Below are positions 14,854 to 23,942 of a DNA stretch of 46,020 nucleotides, piece by piece. Position numbers and translations under genes: made by a program. Position 1 is the first letter of the stretch, and each line of letters starts with the position of its first letter. Source of the stretch: Hymenobacter roseosalivarius DSM 11622 (lineage in GTDB: Bacteria > Bacteroidota > Bacteroidia > Cytophagales > Hymenobacteraceae); assembly GCF_900176135.1 (NCBI RefSeq), contig NZ_FWWW01000007.1:1-46020 (forward strand), in the 5' to 3' direction. The notes below the pieces were generated by a model. That model searched no databases and was not told the DNA's origin. It saw only the letters and a program-made list of their open reading frames with translations.

Positions 14854-17214
14854 TTACTCTGCCCGCAGGCTCAACACGGGGTTGCGGCGGGCAGCCCGCC
14901 AGGCCTGCACACTCACCGTGAGCCAGGCAATGAGCAGGGCCCCCATCCCGGCGGCCGCGAAGTACCACCACTGCCATGCCACGCGGTAGGCAAAGCCTTC
15001 CAACCATCGCTGCAGTAGCAGGTAGCTCAGAGGCAGCGCCAGCACGATGGCCACGACAACCAGCCTGGTCAGGCTGCTGGTCAACAGCCACACAATGCCC
15101 AGCTCGCTCGCGCCCAAGGCCTTGCGGATGCCGATTTCTTTGCGCCGCCGCTCGGCGGTGAAGGCCGACAGTCCCAGCAGGCCTAAGGCGGAAATGAGAA
15201 TGGCCAGCCCGGCAAAGTAGCGGGCGAGCACGGCGACCCGCCGCTCGGCCACGTACTGGGCCTGGTAGTCGGTATCCAGAAACGTGTAGTCGAGCGTAAA
15301 GCCGGGGTTGTAGGCGGCGTACAGTTGCTGAAGCCGCGCAATCGTGGCCTGCTCCGCGCTGGGCTGGAGCTTCACTAGCACCGTGTTAATCTGGGGGTCG
15401 AGTCGGAGGAGCAGGGGTTTGATTTTTTCGTGCAGTGACTCGTAGTGGAAGTCGCGGACCACGCCCACGATGCGGGCGCCGTCGAGCCGTTGGCCCACGG
15501 GGTCCGGCATCCCCAGACCGGCCACCAGGGCCTGGTTGACGAGGACGGCGGCGCTGTCAGCGCGGAACTGCGGCGCAAAGCTGCGGCCGGCTACTAAGTG
15601 CATGCCCATCGTTTCCACCAGGCCGTAGTTGACCAGCATCGTCGCTACGGGCAGGCGCTTCCCCTGCCAGCTCATCTCCGCGATGTAGCGCCCCCCCAGG
15701 AAGCCGCCCAAGACGCTGGACGCCTGCACGACGCCGGGCAATTTCTTCACCTCGGCCAGAAAGGCCGCCTGCTGACGCGCCGCCTTGCCGCCCGTATCAA
15801 AGCGGAGCACGTGCGCCTTGTCGTAGCCCAGCGGCAGGCGCTGCACAAACGCCAGCTGCGCGTTGACGACCACCACGGCCACGATGAACAGCACCGAGAG
15901 CGTGAACTGCAGCACGACCAGGCCCTGCCGCGTCCACACGTCGCCGGCCCTGGTCGGCAGCTTGCCTTTCAGCACGGCCGCCGGCTGGAAACCCGACAGG
16001 TAGAACGCGGGGTAACTGCCCGCCAGCAGCCCCATGCCCAGCGCCAGGGCCAGGCCGGCCCCCACCAGCTGCGGCTCCCACCGCAAGGCCAGCGGCTTGC
16101 CCGTCAGCGCGCTGAACTGCGGCAGCACGAGCTGTACCAGCCCCACTGCCACGACTAGGGCCAGCAAGGCCATCACCACGGACTCGGTCAGGTACTGCCC
16201 CACCAGCGCGGCGCGGCTCGCCCCCAGGGCCTTGCGAATGCCCACTTCCTTTACCCGCCGCGAGGCCTTGGCGGTGAACAGGTTCATGAAATTGATGCTG
16301 GCAATCACCAGAATGAGCCCGGCAATCAGGGCGAACAGCCGCACGTAGGCAATGCGCCCCCCGGTGGCGACGCCGTTTTCGTAGGTGCCGTGCAGGTACC
16401 CCGCCGAGAACGGCCGCACAAACAGCGTGCGCGCCCGGGCCTGGGCCTGCGCGCTTTTGGTCTTCAGTAACCCTGCCAGCTTGGCTTGAAACTGCGCGGG
16501 GTCGGCGCCCTCCTTCAAGGCCAGGTAGGTGTTGAAGGGGCCGTCGTCGTCCCACTTGATGGTTTCGCTCATCTGCATCCGGTCCTTGAACGAGGCAAAC
16601 GGCAGCACGAAGTCAAACTGCTCAGACGAGTTGCGCGGCACCCCGGCAAACACCCCGGCCACCAGACTGGTCTGCGTGCTATCGGCGGCCAGTTGCCATT
16701 TCACGGCCTTGCCCAGGCTGTTCTGCGGCGACCCAAAGAGCTTCGTAGCCAGGGCTTCTGAGAGGACAATGGCGTGTTTATCCCGCAGCACCGTGGCGGG
16801 GGTGCCCACCAGCAGGGGGTAGGAAAACAGCTGGAAGAAGGCCGGGTCCGCGTATTTGGGGACGGCGGTGAGGTGCTGGCCGCCCGCCGTCAGCGTGAAC
16901 GCGGGGAAAAACGGGACCGGCGTGGTGGTGGCCACAAATTCAATCTCCGGCATTTCCCGCCGCAGGGCCTCGGCCAGCAGCGGTATGGTGCCGGTTTGGG
17001 TCTCGATGCCGGCGGCCGTGCGGCGATTTTCCAGCACCTGGTAGAGCCGGCCGTCCAGGGCGTGGTAGCGGTCAAAGCTGCGCTCATCGCTTATCCACAG
17101 GTAGATAAGCAGCGCGCAGGCCAGGCCGGTCGAGAGGCCAATCAGGTTGATGAAGAACGTGCTTTTGAACCGCTTAAAGTTGCGGTAGATAAGCAGCAAA
17201 GGGTAGGGAAGCAT
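14854..17214 (-). CDS. MacB/FtsX-type ABC transporter permease
   Basis: A 786-residue permease of the FtsX/MacB kind common in Bacteroidetes. The first helix (STFFINLIGLSTGLACALLIYLW, about 19-41) is followed by a large periplasmic domain, then three helices near 285-405 with the RRVKEVGIRKALGASR motif, a second periplasmic region, and three C-terminal helices near 670-770 with RRKEIGIRKALGAS. The repeated GIRKALGAS coupling motif is diagnostic of the fused two-unit form. It is the last gene of a three-gene operon with the ATPase (22 bp upstream) and the HlyD-type adaptor. The complex probably exports or mechanically transduces toward the periplasm; the substrate cannot be read. Confidence 0.9.
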   Translation of the reverse strand: MLPYPLLLIYRNFKRFKSTFFINLIGLSTGLACALLIYLWISDERSFDRYHALDGRLYQVLENRRTAAGIETQTGTIPLLAEALRREMPEIEFVATTTPVPFFPAFTLTAGGQHLTAVPKYADPAFFQLFSYPLLVGTPATVLRDKHAIVLSEALATKLFGSPQNSLGKAVKWQLAADSTQTSLVAGVFAGVPRNSSEQFDFVLPFASFKDRMQMSETIKWDDDGPFNTYLALKEGADPAQFQAKLAGLLKTKSAQAQARARTLFVRPFSAGYLHGTYENGVATGGRIAYVRLFALIAGLILVIASINFMNLFTAKASRRVKEVGIRKALGASRAALVGQYLTESVVMALLALVVAVGLVQLVLPQFSALTGKPLALRWEPQLVGAGLALALGMGLLAGSYPAFYLSGFQPAAVLKGKLPTRAGDVWTRQGLVVLQFTLSVLFIVAVVVVNAQLAFVQRLPLGYDKAHVLRFDTGGKAARQQAAFLAEVKKLPGVVQASSVLGGFLGGRYIAEMSWQGKRLPVATMLVNYGLVETMGMHLVAGRSFAPQFRADSAAVLVNQALVAGLGMPDPVGQRLDGARIVGVVRDFHYESLHEKIKPLLLRLDPQINTVLVKLQPSAEQATIARLQQLYAAYNPGFTLDYTFLDTDYQAQYVAERRVAVLARYFAGLAILISALGLLGLSAFTAERRRKEIGIRKALGASELGIVWLLTSSLTRLVVVAIVLALPLSYLLLQRWLEGFAYRVAWQWWYFAAAGMGALLIAWLTVSVQAWRAARRNPVLSLRAE

Positions 17215-17236
17215 GGCCGAGGGGGAAGGAACGCGT

Positions 17237-17920
17237 TCAGAATTGGCTGCGGCTGTTTTCCAGCACCACCTGCCCGTCGAGCAGGCGGATGACGCGCCGG
17301 GCGTACCGGGCGTCGTGCTCGGAGTGCGTGACCATGAGCACGGTGGTGCCCGCCTCGTTCAATTCAGTCAGCAGGCCCAGCACGTCGTGGCCGCTGGCCG
17401 AGTCGAGGTTGCCGGTGGGCTCGTCGGCCAGCAGCAGCGGCGGGGCGTTCACCACGGCGCGGGCCACGGCCACGCGCTGCTGCTGCCCGCCCGAGAGTTG
17501 CAGCGGAAAGTGGTTGCGCCGGTGCAGCAGCTGCATTTTCTCCAGCACCTGTTCCACGCGCTGACGCCGCTCGGCGGCCCCCACGCCGAGGTAGCGCAGG
17601 GGCAGCTCCACGTTCTCAAATACCGTCAGCTCATCAATCAGGTTGAAACTCTGAAATACGAAGCCCAGGCTGCGCTTGCGCAGCTCGGCCCGCTGCCGCT
17701 CCGAGTAGCGGCTGGTTTCGGTGCCCAGCAGTTGCAGGCTGCCGCCGTCGGGCTCGTCGAGCAGGCCCAGCAGGTTGAGTAGCGTCGATTTGCCGCAGCC
17801 CGAGGGGCCCATGATGGCCACAAACTCCCCTTGCTCCACCGTCAACGAGACGTGGTTCAGCGCCTTGGTTTGCACCTCTTCGGTGCGGTATACCTTTTCC
17901 AGATTTTCGGTCTTAATCAT
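17237..17920 (-). CDS. ABC transporter ATP-binding protein (MacB/LolD type)
   Basis: A 227-residue ATPase with Walker A GPSGCGKST (38-46), Q-loop FVFQSF (87-92), signature LSGGQQQR (142-149) and Walker B LLLADEPTGNLD (162-173), followed by the switch His (TVLMVTHSEHD). The length and the DEPTGNLD form place it in the MacB/LolD group that drives FtsX-like permeases. It lies 39 bp after the adaptor gene and 22 bp before the permease, so the three are one transcript. Confidence 0.95.
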   Translation of the reverse strand: MIKTENLEKVYRTEEVQTKALNHVSLTVEQGEFVAIMGPSGCGKSTLLNLLGLLDEPDGGSLQLLGTETSRYSERQRAELRKRSLGFVFQSFNLIDELTVFENVELPLRYLGVGAAERRQRVEQVLEKMQLLHRRNHFPLQLSGGQQQRVAVARAVVNAPPLLLADEPTGNLDSASGHDVLGLLTELNEAGTTVLMVTHSEHDARYARRVIRLLDGQVVLENSRSQF

Positions 17921-17959
17921 GATTAGCAGTCTTTTATGGCCAAGTAGTTAGTAAAATGC

Positions 17960-19219
17960 CTACGGCTGGTGGTTGTCCAGCACTAGTTCCTGTTGGTCGG
18001 CGTACCCTTCGTAGCTGGAGGTCACGACCTGGTCGCCGGGCCGCAGGCCTGCCAGCACCTCGTAGTAGTCGGGGTTCTGCCGGCCCAGCCGGATGGCCAC
18101 CCGCTGGGCACGGGTGCCGTCGGCCCCCAGCTTGAACGCCCAGTTGCCCACGGTTTGCTGGTAAAAGCCGCCTTTGGGCAGCAGCACCGCCGGGGCCTTC
18201 GCACTCAGCGCCAGCCGGATGGGCAAGGTCTGGCCCCGCCGCAGGCCTGGTGGCGGGGTACCGGTAAAGGCCAGGTCGATTTGCAGGCCTTTGGCCACTT
18301 GAGCGAAGATTTTGGTCACGCGCAAGGCATACGCCTGGCCATCCACCACCACTTCGCCCACCTGACCGGTTCCGATGCGAGCAATGTAAAACTCGTCCAC
18401 CGCGGCGTGTAGTTTCACGCCCGCCAGCGCGTCAATTTGTCCCAGGCGCTGGCCCCGGGTTTTGGCCTCGCCCACTTCCGCTGCCAGCGAGCTGAGACGC
18501 CCGCCGACCGGGGCCCGCAGCAGCAGGTCGTCCATCTTGCGCCGCATCAGGGCCAGGTTGCTGGTCATGCGCTGCACCGATTCCTGCATGGTGCCCAGCT
18601 GCTGCTGCATGGCCACCGAATCCTGGCGCAGGGTCTGTTGCGTGAGCTGTCGTCGGCGTAGCTGGTAGCGGTAGGCGTTCTGGCTTTGCAGGTAGTCCTG
18701 CCGCGCAATCACCTTCTGGTCGTACAGCACCTGGTTGGTATCAAACACCCGACGGGCCTCGGCCAGTTGGAAGTCGATGTCCGCCAGCTGATTCTGGCGC
18801 AGGATGCGGTTTTGCAGCAATTGGTTGCGGGTATTGCGCAGGTTGTTCATCAGGTCGTACACGGCCGTTTCGCGGTTCACCATTTCCAGTTGCAGGTCGG
18901 GGTTGGCCAGCCGGAGCAGGGGCTGGCCCGCCGTTAGAGTCGTGCCTTCTTCCACCAGCACTTGCTGCACCGTGCCGGCCTCCGCCGCGTCCAGGTACAC
19001 GGTGCGCAGCGGCTGCACCACCCCGTCGATGGCCGTGAATTCCTGAAAATTACCCCGCGTAACAGGACTGATGGTCAGCCGGCTGGTTGCGACGTGCAAC
19101 CGCTGGCCCGGCCGGGGCCAGTAGATGCCTACCACTCCCGTGCCCGCCAGCACCAGTGCCCCCAGCCACCACCAGCGGGTGACAAACGACCACTTTTTCT
19201 TCGGTATAGGGACATCCAT
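17960..19219 (-). CDS. Efflux periplasmic adaptor (HlyD/MacA-type)
   Basis: The 419-residue protein is started at 19219 (MDVPIPKKKW) because the basic residues and membrane anchor (WWWLGALVLAGTGVVGIYW) follow directly; the frame extends to 19270 but those codons overlap the predicted promoter. The order is anchor, lipoyl-like half (VYLDAAEAGTVQQVLVEEGT), a long coiled-coil hairpin (about 110-230), a second lipoyl half (LLLRAPVGGRLSSLAAEVG) and beta-barrel and membrane-proximal domains. This is the MacA/HlyD adaptor layout. First gene of the efflux operon, divergent from the NtrC-type regulator. Confidence 0.9.
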   Translation of the reverse strand: MDVPIPKKKWSFVTRWWWLGALVLAGTGVVGIYWPRPGQRLHVATSRLTISPVTRGNFQEFTAIDGVVQPLRTVYLDAAEAGTVQQVLVEEGTTLTAGQPLLRLANPDLQLEMVNRETAVYDLMNNLRNTRNQLLQNRILRQNQLADIDFQLAEARRVFDTNQVLYDQKVIARQDYLQSQNAYRYQLRRRQLTQQTLRQDSVAMQQQLGTMQESVQRMTSNLALMRRKMDDLLLRAPVGGRLSSLAAEVGEAKTRGQRLGQIDALAGVKLHAAVDEFYIARIGTGQVGEVVVDGQAYALRVTKIFAQVAKGLQIDLAFTGTPPPGLRRGQTLPIRLALSAKAPAVLLPKGGFYQQTVGNWAFKLGADGTRAQRVAIRLGRQNPDYYEVLAGLRPGDQVVTSSYEGYADQQELVLDNHQP

Positions 19220-19266
19220 TCGGTTCGGCGCAGGAAATAGCAGCAAAAAGCCATTGACCGGAGGTG

Positions 19267-19281
19267 CCAAGAACGATGCCC
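19267..19281 (-). promoter_or_regulatory. Weak sigma-54-like promoter of efflux operon
   Basis: On the minus strand the bases read GGGCATCGTTCTTGG, matching 7 of 11 defined positions of the sigma-54 consensus TGGCACG-N4-TTGC, including the -24 GG, but the -12 C is a G. Transcription would begin about 37 bp before the adaptor start at 19219. The call leans on the presence of a divergent NtrC-type activator and upstream repeats. Confidence 0.35.
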
Positions 19282-19348
19282 TTCTTGTAATTTATTGGTA
19301 ATCAACATTGTAATTTCAAATTCCGATTGCCCGCTTTTGCCGAGCGTC

Positions 19349-19387
19349 CGGTTTTGATACAGTTGACCGTTCGGTTCTGATACAGTT
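19349..19387. promoter_or_regulatory. Direct repeats, candidate activator binding sites
   Basis: CGGTTTTGATACAGTT (19349-19364) and CGGTTCTGATACAGTT (19372-19387) differ at one base and are 23 bp apart. They lie about 95-130 bp upstream of the predicted efflux promoter and 60-100 bp upstream of the predicted regulator promoter, the usual place for NtrC-type enhancer sites. Confidence 0.55.
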
Positions 19388-19446
19388 CGAATCGGTTGAC
19401 GGGCAGAAAGCGGCCGGGCTGACTGAAAACGAGTATCTTCTGACGC

Positions 19447-19461
19447 TTGCACGGTTTGTGC
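19447..19461 (+). promoter_or_regulatory. Sigma-54-like promoter of regulator-kinase operon
   Basis: TTGCACGGTTTGTGC matches 9 of 11 defined positions of TGGCACG-N4-TTGC; the mismatches are one G of the -24 GG and the first T of the -12 element. It lies 62 bp before the regulator's ATG at 19523. This suggests autoregulation of the two-component system by its own activator. Confidence 0.45.
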
Positions 19462-19522
19462 GGCGAAAGCTAGGGAGGACGCCTGTCAGCCCCGACTTTT
19501 ACGTTTTACCTACCCTTTTCAC

Positions 19523-20896
19523 ATGATTCCCAAGCACGCCCGCATACTCGTGGTGGACGATGAGCCCGATGTGCTGTTCGCTCTCAAGCTGCTACTCAAA
19601 ACCGAGGTGCGGGAAGTCGTGACGGAGAAAAACCCGGAACTGCTGCTCTCCCTGCTCCGCCAGCAGCACTTCGACGCTGTGCTACTCGACATGAACTACC
19701 GCAGCGGTCAGGCGACGGGCAACGAAGGCTTCTACTGGCTAGGTCGTATCTTGGAGCACGACCCCACCACGGCCGTTATTCTGATAACGGCCTATGGTGA
19801 CGTGCGCACGGCGGTGCGTGCCCTCAAAGCCGGGGCCACCGATTTCCTGCTCAAGCCTTGGCACAACGACCAGCTGCTGCAAACGCTGACCACCGCGCTC
19901 CAACCTAAAACCGGCAGCAAAAGCGGGAGCAGCCCCAAAAAACAAGTCGGGCCGGCCGCGGCTATCGCTCTATTGGGAGAGTCAGACGCCATGCAGGAAG
20001 TACGCGCTATTATTGAAAAGGTCGCCCCGACCGAAGCCAACGTGCTGCTACTGGGCGAGAACGGTACCGGCAAAGAATTGGTCGCCAAATCCCTGCACGA
20101 GCAGTCGCGCCGCGCCGCCCGGCCCTATGTGGCCGCCGACGTAGCCGCGCTCAGCGAGGGGTTGTTTGAAAGCGAGCTGTTCGGGCACACCAAGGGCGCG
20201 TTCACGGATGCCCAGGCCAGCCGCGTGGGCCGCTTTGAGGCGGCCACCGGGGGCACGTTGTTTCTGGATGAGATTGGCAACATTGGCCTGCCGCAGCAAG
20301 CCAAGCTGCTCACGGCCCTGCAAAACCGCCAGGTGGTGCCCGTAGGAAGCAACGTACCCGTCCCGGTGGACATCCGGCTGCTGTCGGCCACCAATGCCCC
20401 GTTGCACGCCCTGGTAGCCCGAGGCACCTTTCGCCAGGACTTGATGTACCGCCTCAATACGGTCGAAATCACGCTGCCGCCCCTGCGCGAACGGGCCGAC
20501 GACGTGCAGCTGCTGGCCCGGCATTTCGCGCAGGTGTACGCTGCCCGCAACCGGCAACCCGAGCCGGAATTCAGTGCCGCTGCGCTGCGCAAGCTCCGGG
20601 AGCACACCTGGCCTGGCAACGTGCGGGAACTCCAACACGCCGTGGAGCGGGCCGTTATCCTGGCGGTCGGCCCCGTGCTGCTTCCTGCCGATTTCTCGTT
20701 CCGGAGCCCCGAATCGGCGCCGGCTTTTGGGGCGGCTGCGACCGTGGCTGAGCAGCCGCTGCCGTTGCTGGAAGTAGAAAAAAATACTATCCGGCAGGCC
20801 ATTGAGCGCCACCAGGGCAACCTCACCAAAGCGGCCAAGGAGCTGGGCCTCACCCGCACCGCCCTCTACCGTCGGCTCGACAAGCATGATATTTAA
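19523..20896 (+). CDS. Sigma-54-dependent response regulator (NtrC family)
   Basis: A 457-residue enhancer-binding regulator. The receiver domain (1-125) has the acidic pair VVDDE (10-14), phospho-acceptor Asp56 in AVLLDMN and the conserved Lys in LLKPWHN. The AAA+ domain has Walker A LLGENGTGKE, the sigma-54 contact loop GAFTDA (a natural variant of GAFTGA), and Walker B GGTLFLDEIGN. The C-terminal Fis-type helix-turn-helix (RHQGNLTKAAKELGLTRTAL) binds DNA. It overlaps the kinase gene by 11 bp. It most likely activates the divergent efflux operon from the GATACAGTT repeats at 19349-19387. Confidence 0.93.
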   Translation: MIPKHARILVVDDEPDVLFALKLLLKTEVREVVTEKNPELLLSLLRQQHFDAVLLDMNYRSGQATGNEGFYWLGRILEHDPTTAVILITAYGDVRTAVRALKAGATDFLLKPWHNDQLLQTLTTALQPKTGSKSGSSPKKQVGPAAAIALLGESDAMQEVRAIIEKVAPTEANVLLLGENGTGKELVAKSLHEQSRRAARPYVAADVAALSEGLFESELFGHTKGAFTDAQASRVGRFEAATGGTLFLDEIGNIGLPQQAKLLTALQNRQVVPVGSNVPVPVDIRLLSATNAPLHALVARGTFRQDLMYRLNTVEITLPPLRERADDVQLLARHFAQVYAARNRQPEPEFSAAALRKLREHTWPGNVRELQHAVERAVILAVGPVLLPADFSFRSPESAPAFGAAATVAEQPLPLLEVEKNTIRQAIERHQGNLTKAAKELGLTRTALYRRLDKHDI

Positions 20897-22250
20897 CCGC
20901 CTGGACGTGCGCCTGCTGGGGCGGCTGGTACTGCTGGTGGCCACCCTGGCCGGGGGCGGCTACGCCGCGCTGCACCACGCCTACGCGCTGGCCTTTGGGG
21001 CACTGGTGCTGCTGCTACTCCTGATTCTAGACCTGACCCGCTACCTGACGCGCGGCCAGCAGGCCCTGGCCGACTTTACCCTGGCCCTCAAGTACCGCGA
21101 CTTTTCGCGGCAGTACCCAGCGCAGTCCGTTCCGGCGGCGTTGCGGCCCTTGCACGCGGCCTTCAACCAGGTCAACGCCACGTTTCGGGAGTTGCGGGCC
21201 GAGCAGGAAGGCCAGTTTCAGTACCTGCAAACCATCCTGGCGCTGCTCGATACCGGCATCGTGTCCTACGACGCGGCAGGCACCGTGGCCTGGGTGAACG
21301 AGGCGTTTAAACAGACGCTGCACCTTCCTTACCTGAAAAACATTCGGGCGCTGCAATCCCGCCAGCCGGTCCTGTACGAGGCCATCTGCCGGGCCGTGCC
21401 CGGCCAGCCCGTGGTGGTGAAACTGACGGTAGGCCTGCAAACGGTGCAACTGCTCGTATCCGCCACCCAGTTTAAGCTACGAGGCGAAGCGTTTACACTA
21501 GTAGCTTTCAAGAACGTGAGCCAGGCCCTGGCGGATACCGAAACGGCCGCCTGGCAGCAACTGCTACGGGTCATGACGCACGAAATTATGAACTCAGTAG
21601 CCCCCATTGCTTCGCTGGCTGATTCGTTGGGCCGCCACGTGCAGCGCGCCCGGCAGCAGGCAGCCACCGCCGAACTGCTCGAGGATGTGGGCACGGGCAT
21701 TCACATCATCCAGCAGCGCAGCGAAGGGCTGCTGCGCTTCGCCCAGGTGTACCGCAACTTTAGCACCCTGGCCTCGCCGCAGCGCACCACCCTGTACGTG
21801 CAGGAATTGCTGCATGCCACCCGGCAGCTGCTGGCGGAGCAGCTGGCAGCGCAAGGCATCGAGGTCACCCTCAGCGTCCGGCCCGCGCACCTTACCCTGC
21901 ATGCCGACGGCCACTTACTGGAGCAAGTGCTCATCAATCTGGTGCTCAATGCGGCGCAGGCAGTCACACAGATACCTAACCCTCGCATTAGCCTGCTGGC
22001 CTGGCCCGATGAGCAGGAACGGGTGGTTATTGAGGTGAAAGACAACGGGACCGGTATTCCCGCCGACTTGCTGGACAGCATCTTCATCCCCTTTTTCACC
22101 ACCCGTCCTAACGGTTCCGGGATTGGGCTGAGCTTGGCCAAGCAAATCATGCAGTTGCACCAGGGCAGCATTCAGGTCCATTCCGTAGAGGGAGCCGGCA
22201 GTGCGTTCCAACTGTGGTTTCCCCTCTCTATTACCCTATTAGGAATATGA
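20886..22250 (+). CDS. Sensor histidine kinase, partner of NtrC-type regulator
   Basis: The 454-residue kinase starts at the ATG at 20886, overlapping the regulator stop by 11 bp; the longer frame from 20802 lies within the regulator. It has two membrane segments (LGRLVLLVATLAGGGYAAL and LAFGALVLLLLLILDL), a PAS-like region (LLDTGIVSYDAAGTVAWVNE, about 120-140), the phospho-acceptor His232 in VMTHEIMNSVAP and an ATPase domain with N-box LINLVLNAAQAV, G1 DNGTGIP and G2 GSGIGLSLAK. This NtrY-like architecture goes with sigma-54 regulators. With no large periplasmic domain, the signal is probably sensed within the membrane or in the cytoplasm. Confidence 0.92.
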   Translation: MIFNRLDVRLLGRLVLLVATLAGGGYAALHHAYALAFGALVLLLLLILDLTRYLTRGQQALADFTLALKYRDFSRQYPAQSVPAALRPLHAAFNQVNATFRELRAEQEGQFQYLQTILALLDTGIVSYDAAGTVAWVNEAFKQTLHLPYLKNIRALQSRQPVLYEAICRAVPGQPVVVKLTVGLQTVQLLVSATQFKLRGEAFTLVAFKNVSQALADTETAAWQQLLRVMTHEIMNSVAPIASLADSLGRHVQRARQQAATAELLEDVGTGIHIIQQRSEGLLRFAQVYRNFSTLASPQRTTLYVQELLHATRQLLAEQLAAQGIEVTLSVRPAHLTLHADGHLLEQVLINLVLNAAQAVTQIPNPRISLLAWPDEQERVVIEVKDNGTGIPADLLDSIFIPFFTTRPNGSGIGLSLAKQIMQLHQGSIQVHSVEGAGSAFQLWFPLSITLLGI

Positions 22251-22790
22251 ACATAATCCTCCTTTCAGCGAACCGCAGCAATTGGTATCTATCCACCGCT
22301 ATTTGAAGCGGCAACGGGACTGTTTTAGGGGTTTGGAGTTTACGAAACCCGTTTACGATTCAAAGTTTACGAAATGCGCCGAGGGGATGAGTTTCGTAAA
22401 CTCTGCTTGTAGCCTTTTCGCAGCGGGTTTAGCTTACCAGACCGAAAGTTTGACGTGAATCAAGATAAATAAATGGTGGGTCCAGAACGAATGGCTGGAA
22501 TACACAGACTGGCCACACTTTAAGGTGTAGGGCGGAAACAAACGGGTCAAAGGGTCCGGTCGTGTTGGTTTGGGCCCTCGACGACTGTGCGCCGCTCTAT
22601 CGACCAGGGCCCCGCGTGGTGCCCACCCCTCAAAAGCAATTCTGAGATGACAGCCAGCCCGCTGAAAAAGCTGCCCCGCTGCCATCAGAGTGTCCGATGT
22701 TACCCCAGGCACTCGTGAGCAGGCGCTGGTAGGGGGCAGTGGGGAAAAAATGGGGAAGCGGGCCTTGCAAAACGGCACGTAAATAAAATG
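22251..22790. other. Non-coding region between kinase and ardC
   Basis: No gene is supportable here. It contains the GTTTACGA repeat cluster (22336-22403). The minus-strand frames in 22434-22824 have no family resemblance. Confidence 0.5.
22336..22403. repeat. GTTTACGA repeat cluster, three direct and one inverted
   Basis: GTTTACGA occurs at 22338, 22351 and 22365 (13 and 14 bp apart) and inverted as TCGTAAAC at 22394-22401. The outer copies, GAGTTTACGAAAC (22336-22348) and GTTTCGTAAACTC (22391-22403), are a perfect 13-bp inverted repeat. The cluster is at the junction of cargo and the ardC region. It may bind a regulator or recombinase; there is no adjacent recombinase gene. Confidence 0.6.
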
Positions 22791-22828
22791 TATTTAATAC
22801 GAATAATAATTGTATTAAGTGCAACTAA
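22791..22828 (+). promoter_or_regulatory. Shared 38-bp element upstream of ardC (site 1)
   Basis: The right half, TTGTATTAAGTGCAACTAA (22810-22828), is 17/19 identical to the sites at 33039-33057 and 43292-43310. The left half contains TTAATAC (22794-22800), which pairs with GTATTAA (22812-22818) as a 7-bp stem. It ends 59 bp before the ardC start. It is a candidate promoter or operator common to several plasmid genes. Confidence 0.6.
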
Positions 22829-22887
22829 TTGTGCCATGTTTCCGTTTAACAAGTATAACAAACAAACGGAATAACAGCCCTTTAGCC

Positions 22888-23910
22888 ATGAAAAAGACCA
22901 TCAAGCCCGCCGCCAAGAAAGCCACCAAGGGAGCTACTACCCGCCCCGATGTGTACCAGATTGTAACGGACCGGATTATCTCGGCGCTGGAGGGTGGTAT
23001 CATTCCGTGGCGCAAGCCGTGGAACGCGGTGTATGGCCTCCCCCGCAACTATGCCACGGGCCGCGTGTACAGCGGCATCAACCTGTTTTTGCTGCATTTC
23101 AGCGGTGCCCTGCCCTTTTTCATGACTTTCAAGCAGGCGCTGGCGCTGGGCGGCAACGTGCGTAAAGGCGCCAAGGGTCATCAGGTGGTGTACTACAACA
23201 TCAGCAAGCGCGAGAACAAGGAAACCGGTAAAGAAGAGAAAATGCCCTTCCTGAAGTATTACACCGTGTTTTCGGTGGAAGACATTGAGGGCATCGAGTT
23301 CAACCTGCCCGAAGTACCCCAGCAGGAGTTTACCCCCAGCGAGGTAGCCGAAGGCATTGTGGACGCATGGGACGGCAAGCCCGCCATTCAGCACCTGCAC
23401 CAGCGGGCCTACTACTCTCCTTCGCTGGACTTGGTGAACATGCCCAAGCCGGAAACCTTCACCACGGCGGAAGGCTACTACCAGACCCTATTCCACGAGC
23501 TGACGCACAGCACCGGCCACCCCACCCGCCTTGACCGGGCCGACCTGACCGCCGGCGAGGGCAAGCAAAGCAGCAGCTACGCCCGCGAGGAGCTGACCGC
23601 CGAAATGGGGGCCTCCTTCCTGAGCGCCGCGGCCGGCATCGCGACCGGGCAGACCGAAGAAAACGCCGTGGCCTACATTCAAAACTGGTTGGAGCGGTTG
23701 AAAAATGACAAAAAGCTCGTGGTGCAAGCCGCCAGCAAAGCCCAGCGCGCCGCCGATATGATACTCGGCACCACGGCTGAGCCGGAGGAAGAAGCCGAGG
23801 AGCGGCCGGCACCCGCCACCGTGCCGGTAGCCAGCGAACCAGCCGCCGTGCTCGATGACACCGACCGCGAGTATATGGCCGCCGAAGTAAGCTGGCTGCA
23901 ACTCGTCTAG
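22888..23910 (+). CDS. ardC: ArdC-type antirestriction protein
   Basis: A 340-residue protein; the ATG at 22888 (MKKTIKPAAKK) is preferred over the frame start at 22819, which would place the shared promoter element inside the gene. Residues about 20-135 form the ssDNA-binding N-domain (YQIVTDRIISALEGGIIPWR, then LPRNYATGRVYSGINLFLL). Residues about 180-290 form the zincin-like domain with HELTHSTGH (203-211) and a downstream acidic ligand in AREELTAE. ArdC proteins protect incoming single-stranded plasmid DNA from host restriction. The last residues, DREYMAAEVSWL, recur at the end of the unrelated protein encoded at 39823. It is followed closely by three small genes. Confidence 0.92.
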   Translation: MKKTIKPAAKKATKGATTRPDVYQIVTDRIISALEGGIIPWRKPWNAVYGLPRNYATGRVYSGINLFLLHFSGALPFFMTFKQALALGGNVRKGAKGHQVVYYNISKRENKETGKEEKMPFLKYYTVFSVEDIEGIEFNLPEVPQQEFTPSEVAEGIVDAWDGKPAIQHLHQRAYYSPSLDLVNMPKPETFTTAEGYYQTLFHELTHSTGHPTRLDRADLTAGEGKQSSSYAREELTAEMGASFLSAAAGIATGQTEENAVAYIQNWLERLKNDKKLVVQAASKAQRAADMILGTTAEPEEEAEERPAPATVPVASEPAAVLDDTDREYMAAEVSWLQLV

Positions 23911-23942
23911 GCCGCCGGTTGGGGCTGGCAGCGCACCAGCTG

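Noticed and set aside
22434..22824. Minus-strand frames between kinase and ardC
   Set aside because: Overlapping frames with no motif and no start signal; one overlaps the shared promoter element.
22819..22887. Upstream start of ardC at 22819
   Set aside because: Those codons overlap the conserved 19-bp element and do not match the ArdC N-terminus, which begins at 22888.
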